This document shows, piece after piece, positions 18,969-29,164 of a DNA stretch of 64,000 nucleotides. The DNA is taken from assembly GCA_948144175.1 (NCBI GenBank), contig CANXME010002064.1, positions 248,001-312,000 on the forward strand. Reading direction: 5' to 3'. Each line of letters begins with the position of its first letter. The first letter of the stretch is position 1. This DNA is from Closterium sp. NIES-65 (taxonomy: Eukaryota; Streptophyta; Zygnematophyceae; Desmidiales; Closteriaceae). The translations under genes and the position numbers were made by a program. Under the pieces are notes generated by a model. It was given only the letters and a program-made list of their open reading frames with translations. It was not told the origin of the DNA and did not search any database.

Positions 18969-20231
18969 AGAGTTACCTCGGGACATTTCGGAGTAGAGAA
19001 AACACGGCAGCAGCTGCAGCGGTATTATTACTGGCCCGAAATGTTGACCGACGTGCAACGACACGTGGCATCGTGTCCCACTTGCCAGATCATGAAGTCA
19101 ACCCGGAAGCGGCCGGCGGGACAGTTGCAACCAATCCCACCTCCAGAGCGTGCTTGGCAGCAAGTGACGATGGACTTCGTCACGGGGTTACCGGCCGGGG
19201 CGAGTGGGAATGACGCGATCCTGGTCGTCGTCGATCGACTGACGAAAATGGCACACTTCGCAGCCTGCAAGAAATCAATCACAGCCGAAGAAACAGCCCG
19301 CCTCTTCATCTCTACCGTCGTTCGACTGCACGGGATACCAGCATCAATCATCAGCGACAGAGACACGAAGTTTACTAGCAACTTCTGGCGGAACCTGTGG
19401 CAGCAGTTCGGCACGCGCCTACAGTTCAGTTCATCGTATCACCCCGAAACCGACGGACAGACCGAACGGACAAACCAGACCATGGAACAGCTCATTAGGG
19501 CCACGTGCGATGATCCAAACACGTGGGAACAGCAACTGCCACTCATCGAATTCGCATACAACAACGCCCCATCCGCCACGACCCAACAGTCACCATTTTA
19601 CCTGAATTACGGACAAGACCCAACAGTACCCATGACCCCGAATCCCGACAACCCCGTTCCACGCGCACAACAGTTCGCTGAGATTTTGCAAGCAGCACGA
19701 ACCAGGGCAGCAGAAGCAATAAAAAAATCAAACATCATCGCTAAACGCAACGCTGACCGCCACCGCACACCTGTCACTTACCAGCCCGACGACCTCGTTT
19801 TACTCGACACTCAAAACCTCCGCCTGCCCATCACTCCCAAACTCCGCCCTCGATACTGCGGGCCATTTCGAATTACCCATATGATAACACCTGTCAATGC
19901 ACACCTCCTCCTCCCTGCTGACTGGCACGTCAGCCCCTCGTTCCACGTCAGCCTGCTTTGCCCTTACGTACCATCCACAAGCCAACTCCCACGAAATTGC
20001 CCAGCCAGCATGGCTCGTCCGCCAACCGAACCAATCATCACCCCCGACAAGATTCTGAGCCACAGAGTTCGCGACCCTCGAGGAGCCCGAAAGATCGAGT
20101 TCCTGCTCCGCTGGAAAGACCATACACCCACCGAGGACAACTGGGTTCCCCTGGACAGAATTGAAAACCACCCTATACTCACCGAATATCTGCGCAGCCG
20201 AAACTTCAGGGACGTCCACGCTCTTTCGTAA
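18969..20231 (+). pseudogene. pol: Gyp-2 pol, part 3 (integrase and chromodomain)
   Basis: Continuation after Trim-1. It holds the integrase zinc region (SGHFGVEKT, CPTC), the DD35E core ([29 protein letters not shown]), the C-terminal region ([18 protein letters not shown]) and a chromodomain ([27 protein letters not shown]). The frame is open to TAA at 20229. Inactivation of this copy is therefore due to the two insertions and the TAA at 8803, not to decay of this part. Confidence 0.93.
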
Positions 20232-20244
20232 AGAGGACCTCCTT

Positions 20245-20258
20245 AGGAGGGGGGGTAG
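20245..20258 (+). other. Gyp-2 polypurine tract
   Basis: AGGAGGGGGGGTAG abuts the 3' LTR, nearly the same as the Gyp-1 PPT. Confidence 0.88.
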
Positions 20259-20599
20259 TGTAAGGAAAATCCCTTTTCCTTACTTCGCATCCCTGCTCAA
20301 CGCGTACATCACTGTAGCACCTCAGTCAGCACCGTTACCACTCGCGATCCTCGCATCGACAATCATCCCGCCATTTTCGCACATCGCACCCCGACATCAC
20401 GGCTCGGCTGGTAACCCGCGCTCCGGGCCTCCGCTTCGACACTTTCCCAACCTCAGTCCCAGGCTCGTCGCGCGACAACCATAGTCCATTACCGTTACCA
20501 CTGTAGTTTCGCTATATATTCTTCGCTCATGCCTTCGCTCATTGGATCCTTGCTTCGATAGTGCAATTCTCGTTCGTTCACTCAATTGCACTCGTAACA
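20259..20599 (+). repeat. Gyp-2 3' LTR
   Basis: 341-bp partner of 6593-6933 with about six substitutions, followed by AATCG. Confidence 0.97.
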
Positions 20600-20604
20600 A
20601 ATCG

Positions 20605-21130
20605 CAACTACTTTATGATACTCCATGCAGATGCTACAGTGAGATCCTTTAAACCGGTTTAGTTGGTCAAAAGTGGTAGTCATCATTTTCCTGATGAAGT
20701 TTTGAACGTACTGGATTATCTGAAAATTGCCATAATGATAGTTGGAATTACGTACTTTGCATATTTGAGCTTGATCCCAAAGTTTGCTATACGCTCTGAT
20801 GGCCACCCCTACACTGTAAAATAACCTACCGGTAGTTTGACATGAAATCCAGTGTACAACATTTCTCGATGGGTTTTGGCACCATCCAGTCTGGCTTTAC
20901 TATGCCCTTGCACGCAACTAGTTCTCTTTAACATGAGGCCCACATACCGTAACACTACCACCCTCACTATCAGATTTATGAGACAAGACATGTACATCGT
21001 GCCTTTATACCAATCACCAACATTGTCACTTCTGGTCAATACAGTACCATACACCCCACATTGCTCCTTGTCACATGCAGGTCTGCTAAAATCGGCACTA
21101 AGTATGGCATTCCTTCTCATTCTCTTGAAA
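20605..21130. other. AT-richer flank, no gene recognised
   Basis: No convincing coding potential. A minus-strand frame at 20809-21207 (132 codons) starts in the acidic low-complexity tract and contains ILSADFSRPACDKEQ, which I do not recognise. It could be an exon remnant or chance. Confidence 0.4.
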
Positions 21131-21840
21131 TAACTAGCATCTCCTTCCCCCCCCTCCTCTTCGTCCTCTCCTTCGTCACTCTCTTTGCCTTTGTGACTCC
21201 CTCTCATCTATCTTCCTCATCGTGTGCTCTTATCTTAACTCTTATTCCACTCCCTTTAGTTTCTTCTCCCTCTTTCACCCCCTCGTTTCCACCACTTCCC
21301 TCCTCTCCCTCCACTGCCCTCTGCTTTCTCGGCTATGCTGCTTCCGTCGTAACCTCCTCCTCCTCCTCCTTCGCCTCCTCTTCCTCTTCCCTTCCCTTAT
21401 TACCCTCCCTTTCTCCCTCTGCTTCCTCCCCTGCCTTCTCCCTGTTCACTCTACTCACATCGATTTCACTTTCCCTTTCCCTATCTTCCTCCTCCGCCTT
21501 CTGCCCGTCCCCCTCCCCTTCCCCAATCTTCCCCTTTGCTTCCCCACTCTCACCCTCCCCCTTCCCCTCTTGTTTCTGACTCCCCCCCTCCTCCTCCCCC
21601 TCTCGTTTCCCACTCTCCCCCTCCCCCTCCCGTTTTCCATTATCCCCCTCCCCCTCCCCCTCCCCCTCCCGTTCCCCACTCTCTTCCTCCTTCCCCTCCC
21701 GTTTTTCACTCTCTCCCACCCCCTCTCCCTCCCGTGCCCCACTCTTCCCCTCCTCCTCCCCCTCTTGCTCCCCACTCTCCCCCTCCTCCCCCTCCCGTTT
21801 CCCACTCTCACCCTCCCCTTCATCCTTCTCTGCTAGTTCC
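21130..21840. repeat. ~700-bp polypyrimidine/polypurine tract
   Basis: The plus strand is almost all C and T (CTCCCCCTCCCGTTTCCC-like units of about 18-24 bp between 21540 and 21830). It produces serine/proline-rich frames on the plus strand and Glu/Gly-rich frames on the minus strand. The strand asymmetry favours triplex (H-DNA) formation. Confidence 0.85.
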
Positions 21841-21951
21841 GCCAATCTCAGCAGCAGCTGCTGCTCTTCTGGTGGTAAAGCTGGGGAAGGAGGAAACATT
21901 TCCAAAGGGGACAAAAAAGGTGAGTCAGTTTGGGTTTTGCAAGGAAATTGA

Positions 21952-22345
21952 GTGCTGACGGGTGGGGATCGGAGTTTGTTTTGAGACGGCTCAAAACGTG
22001 CTGACGGGTGGGGATCGGAGTTTGTTTTGAGACGGCTCAAAACGTGCTGACGGGTGGGGATCGGAGTTTGTTTTGAGACGGCTCAAAACGTGCTGACGGG
22101 TGGGGATCGGAGTTTGTTTTGAGACGGCTCAAAACGTGCTGACGGGTGGGGATCGGAGTTTGTTTTGAGACGGCTCAAAACGTGCTGACAGGTGGGGATC
22201 GGAGTTTGTTTTGAGATGGCTCAAAACGTGCTGACGGGTGGGGATCGGAGTTTGTTTTGAGATGGCTCAAAACGTGCTGAAGGGTGGGGATCGGAGTTTG
22301 TTTTGAGATGGCTCAAAACGTGCTGACGGGTGGGGATCAGAGTTC
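21952..22345. repeat. 46-bp tandem array, 8 full copies plus a partial
   Basis: Units start at 21952 and every 46 bp to 22320. Each contains GTTTTGAG-(ACGG/ATGG)-CTCAAAAC, a perfect 8-bp stem with a 4-nt loop, plus GGGTGGGGATCGGAG. Copies are nearly identical; later ones change ACGG to ATGG in the loop. Confidence 0.95.
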
Positions 22346-23389
22346 GACATTTTAAGGCGGGGGTGGTTAGAAGCACGTCAGTTGGTTGAGTGGAGACTAG
22401 ATAAATTTGAGATGCTGGAGTTCTTGCAGCAGACTTAGAAAAGTACAGCAGCTGGCATGGCAAGAACACAGCCTTTGTGTAGATGCACCATGGGATTGGA
22501 CGTTATGTGGCACGGTATAATGACATGGTAAGTAGTGGCATGGCATGGCATAAAAAATTCCACTCACCATTGATGGGGTTCTGGACCTGATTGATGTCCA
22601 CATGCATGGTGTGCCATGCCATGCATTTCCATTACCCATGCCATACGCCATGCACACATGCCATGCCATGGGTCTCCATGCACCCATGCCATACCCATGC
22701 ACACATGCCATGTCATACCATGCACCCATGCCAGAAGCAGCAGAACAAGAACACACAAGAGGGGCATGGTTTCGGATGGAAGGAGCAACCAACATGGGAT
22801 TGCATATTCCATTCTATGTGAATTATCACTGAATACAGGGGAGCGCAAGAGCACCATGAGAAAGAAAGAAATCCCTAGGAACATATCTTTAACATCTTCT
22901 CGGATTCTAAAAAATGACACAAATGGGAAGTACAGCAGCCAACATGAGCAAAACAATGCCATGTCACGACACCTGTATTTCATCCTTAAATGTCATGCTG
23001 GCTCCTGAAATGTCGATATAAACGCGCTGAACAACGGGTGGGACTGCAAAAATGCGATTACAAGGAAGGTGGATACGTTAGTGAAGTGATCATGATGGTA
23101 CAAGGAGTAATAAATGTGGAAACATGAATGAAATTAATCAACCCTTACCTCTAAATTACTCACATACTCACTTCCTCCATCCCATACCCTGATTTTCGCC
23201 AACCCTTGCCCCGTACTTAGTCCATTCATTCTCAGAAATGCATGCTTCTCCTTTGTTTTTTGAAGTGCTGATTACCCCAGCCCAGAAATGTCATAGTATT
23301 TTCCAGCCCTCAGCTCACCATAGGTGCTCTCTCTTCGCACTTGCTCCACCTTACGCATCTGAAAGAACAATGCTCACTTGCACGCATGC
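22346..23389. other. Non-genic stretch with CATGCC-rich patch
   Basis: No gene is recognised. 22590-22740 is a patch of CATGCC/CATGCA words (imperfect microsatellite). The rest is AT-rich and unremarkable. Confidence 0.5.
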
Positions 23390-23922
23390 ACACACATATA
23401 AGTGCATGTACACACATACATGTGCATGCACACACATATAAGTGCATGTACACACATACATGTGCATGTACACACATACATGTGCATGCACACACATACA
23501 TGTGCATGCACACACATACATGTGCATGCACACACATACATGTGCATGCACACACATACATGTGCATGCACACACATACATGTGCATGCACACACATACA
23601 TGTGCATGCACACACATACATGTGCATGCACACACATACATGTGCATGCACACACATACATGTGCATGCACACACATACATGTGCATGCACACACATACA
23701 TGTGCATGCACACACATACATGTGCATGCACACACATACATGTGCATGCACACACATACATGTGCATGCACACACATACATGTGCATGCACACACATACA
23801 TGTGCATGTACACACATACATGTGCATGCACACACATACATGTGCATGCACACACATACATGTGCATGCACACACATACATGTGCATGCACACACATACA
23901 TGTGCATGCACACACATACATG
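23390..23922. repeat. 20-bp alternating purine-pyrimidine array (~27 copies)
   Basis: Unit CACACATACATGTGCATGCA repeated with exact 20-bp periodicity. Every step alternates pyrimidine and purine, so the whole ~530 bp is a strong candidate for left-handed (Z) DNA. No stop occurs in any of the six frames, which explains overlapping 188-293-codon frames on both strands. These are not genes. The first few units vary (ATATAAGTGCATGTA). Confidence 0.95.
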
Positions 23923-24236
23923 GCCAAACACGCAGACATGCAGACATGCACAGATTCGCACACACAAACACACACATGCACACGAATGGACATATTTCCA
24001 TATGCTAAACAGAAGCACACATAACAAAACAGGCCAAAACTCAAAATCCTATCTAAAAGCTGAATTATGAATCTAGTCAAAAGCCACCTCTGTCCCCACT
24101 TACTCATGGATTGGTATTTCACAAGCCTATCTTGAAAAATCCCACGGTCCATCCCTCCTCTCCACCCACTCCTCCCATTTCTCATCCCCATCCTTCACCC
24201 CCTCCCATCCCTCCCATCCCTCCTCCCCTCCAATCC

Positions 24237-24565
24237 CTCACATCAGTCTCGGGTGAAAATCTCCCCAGTCCCCGCAGTAGCAGAGGGGAGGGCTCTAGAG
24301 AGAAGGGTGAATTCCTCTTCCCCCTTGAGCCTCTCCTCATCCCCCCTTATCCTCTCCTCATCCCCCCTTATCCTCTCCTCATCCCTCCTTATCCTCTCCT
24401 CATCATCCCTTATCCTCTCCTCATCCCCCCTTATCCCCCATCCCCTCCCATCCCATCCATCCGCCCTCGCTCCCTTCCCCCTCTTTCCCCTCCCATCGCT
24501 CACATCAGTCTCGGGTGTAAAGCTACCCAGGCCCCGCAGCAGCAGAGGGGAGGGCTCCAGAGAGG
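24237..24565. repeat. ~67-bp direct duplication flanking a 21-bp pyrimidine repeat
   Basis: CTCACATCAGTCTCGGGTG followed by CCCCGCAG(T/C)AGCAGAGGGG occurs at 24237 and 24499, 262 bp apart, with a few changes. A partial third copy (GCAGCAGCAGAGAGGAGGG) lies near 25965. Between the first two, 24329-24437 holds about five copies of a 21-bp unit (TCCTCTCCTCATCCCCCCTTA with variants). Confidence 0.75.
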
Positions 24566-24637
24566 GGTGTACCAGCAGAGGTTCGGCTGGCAGGGAAGGG
24601 GAGGGAGATAGGGAACGGGGACGTGAAAGGGTGGAAC

Positions 24638-25944
24638 GGGGTGGAACAATGAAGGCACTGGAATGGGTGGAAACGGCTTTTGAGGCGCCTCAAAAAACGG
24701 GGTGGAACAATGGAGGCACTGGAATGGGTGGAAATGGCTTTTGAGGCGCCTCAAAAAACGGGGTGGAACAATGGAGGCACTGGAATGGGTGGAAACGGCT
24801 TCTGAGGCGCCTCAAAAAACGGGGTGGAACAATGGAGGCACTGGAATGGGTGGAAACGGCTTTTGAGGCACCTCAAAAAACGGGGTGGAACAATGGAGGC
24901 ACTGGAATGGGTGGAAACTGCTTTTGAGGCGCCTCAAAAAACGGGGTGGAACAATGGAGGCACTGGAATGGGTGGAAACGGTTTTTGAGGCGCCTCAAAA
25001 AACGGGGTGGAACAATGGAGGCACTGGAATGGGTGGAAACGGCTTTTGAGGCGCTTCAAAAAACGGGGTGGAACAATGGAGGCACTGGAATGGGTGGAAA
25101 CGGCTTTTGAGGCGCCTCAAAAAACGGGGTGGAACAATGGAGGCACTGGAACGGGTGGAAACGGCTTTTGAGGCGCCTCAAAAAACGGGGTGGAACAATG
25201 GAGGCACTGGAATGGGTGGAAACGGCTTTTGAGGCGCCTCAAAAAACGGGGTGGAACAATGGAGGCACTGGAATGGGTGGAAACGGTTTTTGAGGCGCCT
25301 CAAAAAACGGGGTGGAACAATGGAGGCACTGGAATGGGTGGAAACGGCTTTTGAGGCGCCTCAAAAAACGGGGTGGAACGATGGAGGCACTGGAATGGGT
25401 GGAAAAGGCTTTTGAGGCGCCTCAAAAAACGGGGTGGAACAATGGAGGCACTGGAATGGGTGGAAACGGCTTTTGAGGCGCCTCAAAAAACGGGGTGGAA
25501 CAATGGAGGCACTGGAATGGGTGGAAACGGCTTTTGAGGCGCCTCAAAAAACGGGGTGGAACAATGGAGGCGCTGGAATGGGTGGAAACGGCTTTTGAGG
25601 CGCCTCAAAAAACGGGGTGGAACAATGGAGGCACTGGAATGGGTGGAAACGGCTTTTGAGGCGCCTCAAAAAACGGGGTGGAACAATGGAGGCACTGGAA
25701 TGGGTGGAAACGGCTTTTGAGGCGCCTCAAAAAACGGGGTGGAACAATGGAGGCACTGGAATGGGTGGAAACGGCTTTTGAGGCGCCTCAAAAAACGGGG
25801 TGGAACAATGGAGGCGCTGGAATGGGTGGAAACGGCTTTTGAGGCGCCTCAAAAAACGGGGTGGAACAATGGAGGCACTGGAATGGGTGGAAACGGCTTT
25901 TGAGGCGCCTCAAAAAACGGGGTGGAACAATGGAGGCACTGAAT
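24638..25944. repeat. 61-bp tandem array, 21 copies plus a partial
   Basis: Units start at 24638 and every 61 bp to 25919. Each holds GGGGTGGAACAATGGAGGCA, a second GGGTGG, and the perfect palindrome TTTTGAGGCGCCTCAAAA. Few substitutions separate copies. Because 61 is not a multiple of three, frames through it are fortuitous. The stem arms match those of the 46-bp array at 21952-22345. Confidence 0.96.
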
Positions 25945-26189
25945 TGGATCCGACAGGCCTCGCAGCAGCAGAGAGGAGGGCTGCAGATGGTCGGCTGGTG
26001 GGGGAGGAGGAGAGGTGAGGAGGGGGAGGGGGAGGAGGGAGGGTGCGGGGGGTAAGGGCAAAGGAAGGGGGAGGATACATGGAGGCACGCGGTGCTTGGA
26101 GTGATTGTTGGAGCCTATTGGCCAAGCAGCGTAATGGATTACCCTGGCAGTGGGTGAACTGTAGCGGGTCCATTGGAGATTGACCGTAC

Positions 26190-26682
26190 CTGCGAGCCAC
26201 GCGCCCGAAATTCCGCCGTCTTCCCCCCTCCGCGCCATCAGCGCAACCCCCAGAAGCGCCAGCAGCGCGCACGCGCATCCCAGGACTGTGCGCGCCACTG
26301 CAATCCGCTTCCGCCGCTTCCTTCCGCCACCCGGTCCCCTTCCGCCGCGCGTTCCCCTTCCGCCGCTCGCGCCCCTTACCGCGGGCGCTGCGCCATTCTC
26401 CGCCGCTGACAGCTCAGCGCGGCCCCATCTTCCCCCTCCGCTTCCCCCCACTTTCCCCGCCTCTGGAAATTCCGCTTCTTGCCCCGGCGCCGCTGGTCCT
26501 TCTACTGGTCTCGCCACTTGCAGCTCTTCTCCGCGCGGCCCCGCGATTCCCGCCGATGGTTCCGCCGCATCCCTCGCTCGGACGTGCAGAGATTGGTGCA
26601 GAGGCGGGTTTTCAGGGTCGTCGTGAGTCATGCCACTCATGCGCGCGGCGAAGAAAGGAGTTTGGCGTATCTGTAGGTCCAA
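26190..26682 (-). CDS. Possible first exon of a host membrane protein
   Basis: A minus-strand frame starts with ATG at 26682 (another at MSGMTHDDPENPP a few codons in). It is GC-rich and hydrophilic, then shows a basic patch (RKRRKRIAVA) followed by a hydrophobic segment (VLGCACALLALLGVALM) typical of a type II signal anchor, with the C-terminal side in the lumen. It reaches CTCGCAG|GTACGG, a good splice donor, at 26190/26189. Golgi glycosyltransferases often begin like this, but no catalytic domain is visible. Downstream sequence is repeat arrays and transposons, so later exons cannot be assigned. It could be a chance GC-rich frame. Confidence 0.35.
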
Positions 26683-26982
26683 GTGCGACGTGGGCGATGC
26701 GTGACATGTAACTCCGCGCAGAGAAACGCAAACCTGACTGTAATTTCGCTAACGAGTACGATTCGATAAACATGTAGTGTTGTGCCGTTGACTATCGTAA
26801 CCAGGATTAAAAAGGGGAGGGGTGAAGTTTGGGTGGACACTTGTAACCACAATCCTTTCCAGCATTGCAAAGAGAAAGAGGAAACAAAAATGAAATTCTA
26901 GTATGAAGTGGTCTGTTTTTCTTCTAGTCAAGTCGAAACTGACCCATCGCTCGCGGCCCGTCTGGCACGGCGGCGTTCTGCG
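26683..26982. other. Flank left of Cop-2
   Basis: Possible promoter side of the minus-strand exon at 26190-26682. A short plus-strand frame after TTTTTCTTCTAG (QVETDPSLAARLARRRSA) runs into the Cop-2 insertion and could be exon sequence. No other feature is seen. CTGCG at 26978-26982 is the Cop-2 target duplication. Confidence 0.3.
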
Positions 26983-27116
26983 TGTCAAACGTTATATCTA
27001 CTATACATGTTTAGGCTGAAGTGGGGTAGCCAATATGGGGTACAGCCCACTTTAGGGTTTCATATTTGTACCCAACTCTTCCATAGTTCAATCATTCCTG
27101 GTGCTAATTTCTAACA
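26983..27116 (+). repeat. Cop-2 5' LTR
   Basis: TGTCAAACG...TTCTAACA, 134 bp, partner of 34640-34773. The PBS TGGTTTCAGAGC follows at 27117-27128. Confidence 0.93.
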
Positions 27117-27171
27117 TGGTTTCAGAGCACTAGGTCCGTAGGACTGCCTTTTTTTCGGGCCCACCTACCGT

Positions 27172-28020
27172 CAGGGCTCTCGTTAGGATTTTGGCCTGTC
27201 TGAAAACCTGAACCCAAAAATCCGTTTCGTCTGACGTTCGGACGGGAAATTTTCGCGTGTCTTTCTTTTCAGACAAAATTCCATTACATGTCTGAAAATC
27301 TCAGACAAAATTTTTTTCCGCGTCTGATGTTGCAACTTGCATCTTGATGACGTAGCAGCGGTGCATTAGACTGCACGTTAGTGGACAGGACTGTGAGGCG
27401 TGGGGCTCGAGAGGGGAGTGGGGCTGGACTAGGGTAAGAGCGGTCAATGTGGGGGAAGGGTTGGGCTGGGAAAGGTATGTGAGAGTTGGGGGGGGGGGGA
27501 GGACTTTGCTGGAAGATTTGCGACAGTGCGAGGGAGTTGGGTGAAGTGCTGGGCTGGAGTTGGTAGGGTGGCTAGGCTGGTAGAGGCAAGGGGGACTTAC
27601 GGTAGCGCTTGGCTGGCGGACGCGGGGGGGGGATGGTGGCCTGGCTAGGCTGGTAGAAGCCAAAGGGACTTGGTTGGGCTGGTACGAGGCGGGCTTTGTG
27701 CTGGTACAGTACACTACAAAATTCGGCCAGTGAGGCGACGCAAACTACTACACGTGCAATCACAGCCACCAAAGGTGCCTGCCAGAACTGACAACCTATG
27801 GCTACGTGGGCAGAATTGTCGGTATCAGATGAAACGAAACTCACTATCTGAAATTTCGGACGAAGTATAACGCCTGCTCTGATAATTCAGACTAACTAAA
27901 ATCCTTTCTCTTATGGATCAAACGAAATAAAAAGCACTGTCTTATGGTTCAGATGAAAGGAAAAATAAAGGTCTGAAAATCAGACCATCAGACCAAATTA
28001 GTCTGATAACGAGAGCCCTG
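27172..28020. mobile_element. Non-autonomous hAT-type DNA transposon
   Basis: Perfect 14-bp terminal inverted repeats CAGGGCTCTCGTTA / TAACGAGAGCCCTG and an 8-bp target duplication CCTACCGT (27164-27171 and 28021-28028) identify the hAT superfamily. The 849-bp interior has no transposase. Both ends are rich in TCTGAAAA/TTTTCAGA and AGACAAAA words, the subterminal repeats expected for transposase binding. A ~75-bp internal duplication (CTAGGCTGGTAGA) is present. It inserted after Cop-2. Confidence 0.93.
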
Positions 28021-28149
28021 CCTACCGTTGCAGTTACCATGCTACCCCACGTATTGTCCTGAGCCTGCCTGCCTGCCTGCCTTGCCTTGTGACGTGCTGC
28101 GCTGCGCGCGCCGTCCTGCAGCCCTCGCGCTGCCTACTGCTGCCCTAGG

Positions 28150-28425
28150 CCAGCGCGCCGCCCCTACAGCCTTGTAAGGCCCGTGCGCCGCCCCTGCAGG
28201 CCCGTCAGGCCCGTTAGCCGCCCCTACAGGCCCATCAGGCCCGCAAGCCGCCCCTGCAGGCCCGTCAGGCCAGAGCGCTGCCCCTACAAGCCCGTCAGGC
28301 CAGAGCACCGCCCCTGCAGGCCTGTCAGGCCCGCCAGCCGTCCCTGCAGGCCCGTCAGGCCCGCTAGCCGCCTCTGCAGGTCCGTCAGGCCCGCGAGCCG
28401 CCCCTGCACACCCGTCAGGCCAGGT
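28150..28425 (+). repeat. Cop-2 leader 30-bp minisatellite
   Basis: About nine copies of a 30-bp unit built on GCCCGTCAGGCCCG and GCCGCCCCTGCAG. The period matches the Cop-1 leader array, but the unit sequence differs. Confidence 0.88.
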
Positions 28426-28429
28426 CGCC

Positions 28430-28975
28430 GCCCCGCGCGTCGCGCTTGCTGCCCGCGCGTCGCGCTGCAGCCCTGCGCGTCGCGCCCGCTGCCCGCGCGT
28501 CGCGCTGCAGCCCCGCGCACCGCGTTCGTTGCCCGCGCGTCGCGCTGCAGCCCCGCGCGCTGCGCCTGCAGCACACGCAGCGCGCTGCAGCCTCGCGCGC
28601 CGCGGCTGCCCCTGGACGCCGCCCTGCAGCAGCTGCCACCGTCGCTCCTGCAGCAGCTGCCATGGAGCACCCTGCCACAGTCGCGGCCCTACCCAGCAGC
28701 AGCTGCCGCGGAGCCTTCTGCCGCCGTCGCGGCCCTGCCCTGCATCAGCTGTCGTGGAGCATTCTGTCGCGGTCGCGGCCCTGCCCTGCAGCGGCTGCCG
28801 CGGAGCCTCCTGCCGCGTTCGCTGCCCCGCCCTTGAGCAGCTGCCGCTGAGCCTTCTGCCGCCGTTGCGGCCCCGCCCTGCAGCTGTCACGGCCCCGCCC
28901 TGCAGCAGCTGTCGCGGACCTGCCCTACCGCCGACGCGGCCCTCCTCTGCCGCAGTTGTAGCGGCTCCGCCCTCG
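28430..28975 (+). repeat. Cop-2 leader GC-rich repeats
   Basis: First, repeats of CGCGCGTCGCGCTGCAGCCC (28430-28600). Then ~50-bp units built on CTGCAGCAGCTGCCGCGGAGC (28610-28970). No Gag domain is encoded. Alanine/arginine-rich frames on both strands are artefacts. Confidence 0.75.
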
Positions 28976-29164
28976 CCGCCATCGTGCGACTGCCCTTCCC
29001 GCCACTGGTGAGCACCTACCTTGTTCATGCGCTGCCGCCTGCCTGCCTGCCTGCTTGCCTGCCTGCCTGCCGGCCTGCCTGCCTGCCTGTCAGCCGCGCC
29101 TACCCTGCACGCGTTGCTGCTGCTACTACTGCTATTGCTGCTACTACTGCTACTGCTGCTATTG

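Larger units (their letters stand above)
6593..20599 (+). mobile_element. Gyp-2: Ty3/gypsy chromovirus split by two insertions
   Basis: 341-bp LTRs lie at 6593-6933 and 20259-20599, with a perfect 5-bp target duplication AATCG at 6588-6592 and 20600-20604. Without the nested Cop-1 (9450-16441) and Trim-1 (17518-18968) and their duplications the element is about 5.55 kb, the same size class as Gyp-1. The LTRs differ at about six positions (about 1.8 percent). Gag is intact. Pol carries one in-frame TAA and both insertions, so the copy is dead. Confidence 0.97.

Noticed and set aside
21333-22040. Glu/Gly-rich minus-strand ORF (235 codons)
   Set aside because: Its composition follows the polypurine tract and its start lies in the 46-bp array. 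An acceptor-like site is present, but there is no support beyond that.
23310-24191. Six overlapping ORFs of 188-293 codons on both strands
   Set aside because: They are produced by the stop-free 20-bp repeat; all six frames are open, so none is evidence of a gene.
24638-25944. CRISPR-like array
   Set aside because: The units are identical head-to-tail copies without unique spacers, in a eukaryotic context; this is a satellite.
24500-26055. ORFs such as MEQWRHWNGWKRL in the 61-bp array
   Set aside because: The repeat length is not a multiple of three and the frames are fortuitous.
28042-29028. 328-codon minus-strand and several plus-strand Ala/Arg-rich ORFs in the Cop-2 leader
   Set aside because: They come from 30-bp and ~50-bp GC-rich tandem repeats, with no domain and no conservation in other copies.
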